Made by a program: the position numbers and the translations under genes
DNA from: Phenylobacterium montanum
Lineage (GTDB): Bacteria; Pseudomonadota; Alphaproteobacteria; Caulobacterales; Caulobacteraceae
Length of the DNA: 64,000 nucleotides
Assembly: GCF_018135625.1 (NCBI RefSeq)
Contig: NZ_CP073078.1
Location: 310,001-374,000, forward strand
Direction: 5' to 3'
In this document: one piece after another, positions 61,159 to 64,000 of the stretch
How positions within the stretch are numbered: position 1 is the first letter of the stretch
How the letters are laid out: each line of letters begins with the position of its first letter
The notes under the pieces: generated by a model
Database searches by the model: none
What the model saw: the letters and a program-made list of their open reading frames with translations, nothing else
What the model was told of the DNA's origin: nothing

Positions 61159-61186
61159 TGTCGAAAAGGGCCGCCGTCACCCGACA
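61159..61186 (+). promoter_or_regulatory. Candidate ECF sigma (ECF42-type) promoter
   Basis: TGTCGA (61159-61164) is followed after 17 bases by CGACA (61182-61186), 48 bp before the YCII-protein ATG. As I recall, ECF42 promoters have TGTCGA at -35 and a CGA/TC-type -10. This fits an autoregulated sigma factor gene. Confidence 0.55.
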
Positions 61187-61233
61187 TAGTGTTGCGAGCC
61201 GCCCTGGCCGCGATGCCAAGCAAGGTTGATCCG

Positions 61234-61590
61234 ATGCGCTATCTGTTGATGCTCTACGCCGACGAAAAGGCAGGCCTAGCCATTCCGCCAGACGCGATGG
61301 CCGGCTTCATGAGTCAGATGTACGCCTATCGCGAAGCCCTGGCCAAGGCCGGCGCCTTCATCGAGACCGCGCCGCTGATGCCCACCACCGAGGCCTGCGT
61401 GGTCAAGGTGGTCGACGGCGGGATCAGTGTGCAAGACGGGCCCTATGCCGAGACCCGCGAACAGCTCGGCGGCTATTACATCATCGAGGCGCCCGACATG
61501 GATGCGGCGCGCAAATGGGCGGCGCGCTGCCCCGCGGCCACCTGGGGCTCGATCGAGGTGCGCCAGATCCGCGAGTTGCCGCCGCGCTGA
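61234..61590 (+). CDS. YCII / DGPF-domain protein
   Basis: The 118-residue protein (MRYLLMLYADEKAG, then VQDGPYAETREQLGGYYIIE) is a YCII-related DGPF-type protein. Proteins of this type are consistent genomic partners of ECF42 sigma factors. Its TGA overlaps the sigma factor ATG by one base (TGATG), so both are translated together. Function is unknown. Confidence 0.9.
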   Translation: MRYLLMLYADEKAGLAIPPDAMAGFMSQMYAYREALAKAGAFIETAPLMPTTEACVVKVVDGGISVQDGPYAETREQLGGYYIIEAPDMDAARKWAARCPAATWGSIEVRQIRELPPR

Positions 61591-62834
61591 TGGCCCGGGC
61601 TCCGCAAGCGGCGGCCGAGGCGGCGGCGCGCAACAGCTATGGCCGCCTCCTGGCCTATCTGGCGGCGCGCAGCGGCGATCTCGTTGCGGCGGAGGACGCC
61701 CTGGGCGACGCCTTCGCCGCAGCCCTGGCGCAGTGGCCGGACCGCGGGGCGCCGGACAATCCTGACGCCTGGCTGCTGGCGGTGGCCCGCCGCCGGCTGG
61801 CGGACCAGCATCGCGCGCGAGGAATGGCGGCCGCCGCCGAGCCGCATCTCGTGCTGATGCGCGAGGAGATCGAGGCCGCCGCAGCCGAGCCGGCCGTGCC
61901 CGACCGGCGGCTGGCGCTGATGTTCGCCTGCGCTGGGCCGGAGGTCGATCCGTCCGTGCGCGCGCCCCTGATGCTGCAGGCGGTCCTGGGCCTGACGGCG
62001 GCGGAGATCGGCTCGGCCTTCCTTGTTCCGCCGGGAACGATGGGCCAACGCCTGTCGCGGTCCAAGGCGCGGCTGCGCGAGGCGGGGCGGCCGTTCACCT
62101 CGCCACCACTGGAGGCCTGGCCCGAACGGCTCGGCGATGTGCTGCAGGCGATCTACGCCGCTTTCGCCAAGGGCTGGCGTGAACTGGGCGAGCCCGAGGG
62201 CGAGGCCCTGGCGACGGAAGCTGTGTGGCTCGGCCGGCTGCTGACCGCTCTCATGCCCGGCGAGGGGGAGGCCGAGGGCCTTCTGGCCCTGATGCTTTAC
62301 GCTGAGGCCCGCCGTCCGGCGCGCCGCTGCCCAGCCGGCGACTATGCGCCGCTGGAGGCGCAGGACGTGGCGCGGTGGGACCAGGCCATGCTCGCCGAGG
62401 CCGAAGCGGTGCTGTCCCGCGCCTCGGCTCGGCCGGGCGCTTCCGGCCGCTTCCAGATCGAGGCGGCGATCCAGTCAGCCCACATCGCCCGGCGGCTCTC
62501 GGGGCTCGACACATGGCCGGACATCTTGGCGCTCTACGACCTGCTGCGACGCCTAGCCCCATCGCCGGTGGTCGAGCTGAATCGGGCCTTGGTGCTGGCG
62601 CGCATCGAGGGGCCGGAGGTCGGGCTCGCCGCTCTTCGCTGTTTGAACGATGACCGCCGCATCGCCGACTACCAGCCTTACTGGGCGGCCCTCGGCCGCC
62701 TGTCTGCCGAGACCGGGCAAGTCGCCCAGGCCATCGAAGCTCTGATCCTGGCCTGTGGCTTGTCGGACGATCCTGCCGAGAGGCGGTACCTGGAGGGAGA
62801 AATCGCGCAGGCTAAGGCGGCGGGGATGCAGTAG
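61590..62834 (+). CDS. ECF42-type RNA polymerase sigma factor with C-terminal helical extension
   Basis: The 414-residue protein has a short sigma-2 region (GDLVAAEDALGDAFAAALAQ), a sigma-4 region (VLGLTAAEIGSAFLVPPGTM) and a long C-terminal TPR-like domain of about 200 residues (ILALYDLLRRLAPSPVVELN). This layout is typical of ECF42 factors, which lack an anti-sigma factor and are thought to be controlled by their own C-terminal extension. Confidence 0.9.
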   Translation: MARAPQAAAEAAARNSYGRLLAYLAARSGDLVAAEDALGDAFAAALAQWPDRGAPDNPDAWLLAVARRRLADQHRARGMAAAAEPHLVLMREEIEAAAAEPAVPDRRLALMFACAGPEVDPSVRAPLMLQAVLGLTAAEIGSAFLVPPGTMGQRLSRSKARLREAGRPFTSPPLEAWPERLGDVLQAIYAAFAKGWRELGEPEGEALATEAVWLGRLLTALMPGEGEAEGLLALMLYAEARRPARRCPAGDYAPLEAQDVARWDQAMLAEAEAVLSRASARPGASGRFQIEAAIQSAHIARRLSGLDTWPDILALYDLLRRLAPSPVVELNRALVLARIEGPEVGLAALRCLNDDRRIADYQPYWAALGRLSAETGQVAQAIEALILACGLSDDPAERRYLEGEIAQAKAAGMQ

Positions 62835-63090
62835 GATTGTGTGTCGGGCGGCTCCGGCGGTGCGCCGCAGGAGCCGAGCCATTGATTCACAGTCGCATGC
62901 CTGACTGCGGGCTCGCCGCCGCCGTCCACTTGGTCTGTTTGGGCTCGCCAATACCGGTCAAAGCGCACCTGGGCTTCATGGCACAGTTTGCTTCCGCAAA
63001 GCTGACACTGCGAGGTCAAACGGGGAGGGCGAATTGGGGCCGCACCAAACGCGTCGCAGAGACGGCGAACTGATTATGGCTACAGTACCA
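62835..63090. other. Gap after the sigma factor gene
   Basis: It holds a hairpin at 62849-62876 (outer stem CGGCTCC / GGAGCCG) that may end the sigma factor transcript, and an imperfect copy of the operator-like motif (62945-62961, TCGCCAATACCGGTCAA, 15 of 17). I see no gene. Confidence 0.5.
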
Positions 63091-64000
63091 TCAGACGGCG
63101 GCCGTCGAGATTCGCTGCTGCCAACCGACCGCGCCTTGGCTTTGCGCCAATCCAAATGCACGCGAAAGCAGGGCCTCAGCCTCTCGCGTCGCATTGGGTC
63201 CCCCTTGCGTTCGCAAGACCGCGGCCTTCACCCGATAACATTCTGGAGCGCACCAGAAGGCGTCGGCGCCTCGGAACCAGTCGATCGCGTCGTCGATCGT
63301 CGCCAGCGCCTTCTCCGGCAGTCCGGCCGCGGCCTCCGCCTGGGCCAACTCGGCTAGAAACAGCGGCGCCCGGTAGCTCGCCATCCGCCGACGCGGCGGG
63401 GCCAGAGACGCCTGCAGACGCGGCAATCCCGCCGACAGATCGCCCGATCGGACCTGGATGATCGCCCTGAGAATCTCGCCGCGGATCATCCAGACTTCGA
63501 AGCCCACGTTCGCCCCCATCTGGCCCAGGCGCGTGCTGGCGCGTTCGGCGTCCGCGAGGTCGCCACGCAGGATCGCCAGGGTGATCGCCGTGTCGAGTGC
63601 GAAGCCGAGGGAACCGGCATGGTCAACGCTCACGGCTTCTGCCACCGCCGCCTCGGCCGCCAGCCGCGCGCCCGTCTCATCCCCCTCGATCCAGGCGATC
63701 ATGGCTAGGAAGCCCTGGGCGAGCACGAGCTGATCGAACTGAAAACGGGTTGCCGAAGCGCGCTGACCTGGGACGCCATAGGCGTCTCGCGCGCGCTCGA
63801 GGGCGATGCGGGCTTCTGCGTGGCGGCCCAGAAGATGCAGGACGCTGCCGTAAATCCGCTCGCCCACCAACCGTTCGGCCGCGGCGGCCGCGCCATCTGC
63901 GGCGTCCCGAAGCTGAGCGGCGTGAACCAGGGCCAGCTCGAGTTCGCCTTCGTTCAGCTCGCTGGAGGCCAAGGCCCAAAGGCCTCGGATGGCGTAGTCA
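63091..64000 (-). CDS. C-terminal part of a large TPR-containing protein, 5' end outside window
   Basis: The minus-strand frame is open from the right edge to the stop at 63091 (about 303 residues seen). It is helical and repetitive, with TPR-like segments HLLGRHAEARIALERARDAY and APLFLAELAQAEAAAGLPEK followed by ALATIDDAIDWFRGAD. It resembles the C-terminal halves of ATPase/TPR transcription activators or adenylate cyclase-like proteins. The N-terminal domains that would decide this are outside the window. Confidence 0.75.
   Translation of the reverse strand, partial: DYAIRGLWALASSELNEGELELALVHAAQLRDAADGAAAAAERLVGERIYGSVLHLLGRHAEARIALERARDAYGVPGQRASATRFQFDQLVLAQGFLAMIAWIEGDETGARLAAEAAVAEAVSVDHAGSLGFALDTAITLAILRGDLADAERASTRLGQMGANVGFEVWMIRGEILRAIIQVRSGDLSAGLPRLQASLAPPRRRMASYRAPLFLAELAQAEAAAGLPEKALATIDDAIDWFRGADAFWCAPECYRVKAAVLRTQGGPNATREAEALLSRAFGLAQSQGAVGWQQRISTAAV

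Larger units (their letters stand above)
60775..61233. other. 459-bp gap between the TonB receptor and the YCII gene
   Basis: It holds the perfect operator-like site B (60887-60903) and a candidate ECF-type promoter (61159-61186). I see no gene or other repeat in it. Small open frames are present but have no coding character. Confidence 0.7.

Overview
The window is high-GC alphaproteobacterial DNA, almost certainly from Caulobacteraceae (Caulobacter or Phenylobacterium type). The best evidence is popZ between a TolC-type outer membrane gene and valS, a four-gene block matching the holdfast genes hfsE-F-G-H in order, and many GTG/TTG starts with alphaproteobacterial gene families. Everything here was read by eye; no database search or computed statistic supports any call.

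Positions 1 to about 42,500 look like ordinary core chromosome. They hold tRNA-Asn, tRNA-Cys and tRNA-Leu; a nucleoside transporter; an isoaspartate methyltransferase-like gene, tolC-type gene, popZ and valS; an acyl-CoA ligase; tlyA; two glycine-zipper envelope proteins; an rlmD-like methyltransferase; a radical SAM protein; a family 4-type uracil-DNA glycosylase; ETF-ubiquinone oxidoreductase; a TPR lipoprotein with ispE; an aldolase/sugar kinase pair; a lysine catabolism set (Lrp regulator, saccharopine/lysine dehydrogenase, aldehyde dehydrogenase); msrB; lipB; a lone SpoA/FliN-like protein; mgtE; a GH24 lysozyme-like membrane protein; isovaleryl-CoA dehydrogenase; and hfsE-H. Several intergenic inverted repeats are present, including two copies of one 33-bp-arm element about 17 kb apart.

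At 42,504 a tRNA-Ser gene marks a change in character. Directly behind it is a broken tyrosine integrase, then a 5'-truncated succinate-semialdehyde dehydrogenase, a C-terminal piece of a ferredoxin, an AraC regulator cut by an in-frame amber codon, a TonB receptor reduced to its two ends, an intact amidase and another TonB receptor scrap. This looks like the decaying edge of an integrated catabolic island.

From about 47,700 to 60,800 lies an intact and apparently coherent catabolic cluster: [2Fe-2S] ferredoxin, MFS transporter, AraC regulator, HpaD-like extradiol dioxygenase, cytochrome P450, glutamine synthetase-like ligase, HpaE-like aldehyde dehydrogenase, acetoacetate decarboxylase-like protein, HpaG-like fumarylacetoacetate hydrolase family enzyme, a second AraC regulator and a TonB receptor. 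Four of its promoter regions carry the same 17-bp dyad (TTGNC-N7-GNCAA with a CCGGAA core), which I propose as the operator of a shared regulon. The combination suggests oxidative, meta-cleavage breakdown of an imported aromatic compound that probably carries an amine. The substrate is unknown. This is the best candidate for an undescribed system here.

The window ends with a YCII-domain protein and an ECF42-type sigma factor, preceded by a candidate ECF42-type promoter, and a partial TPR protein running off the right edge.
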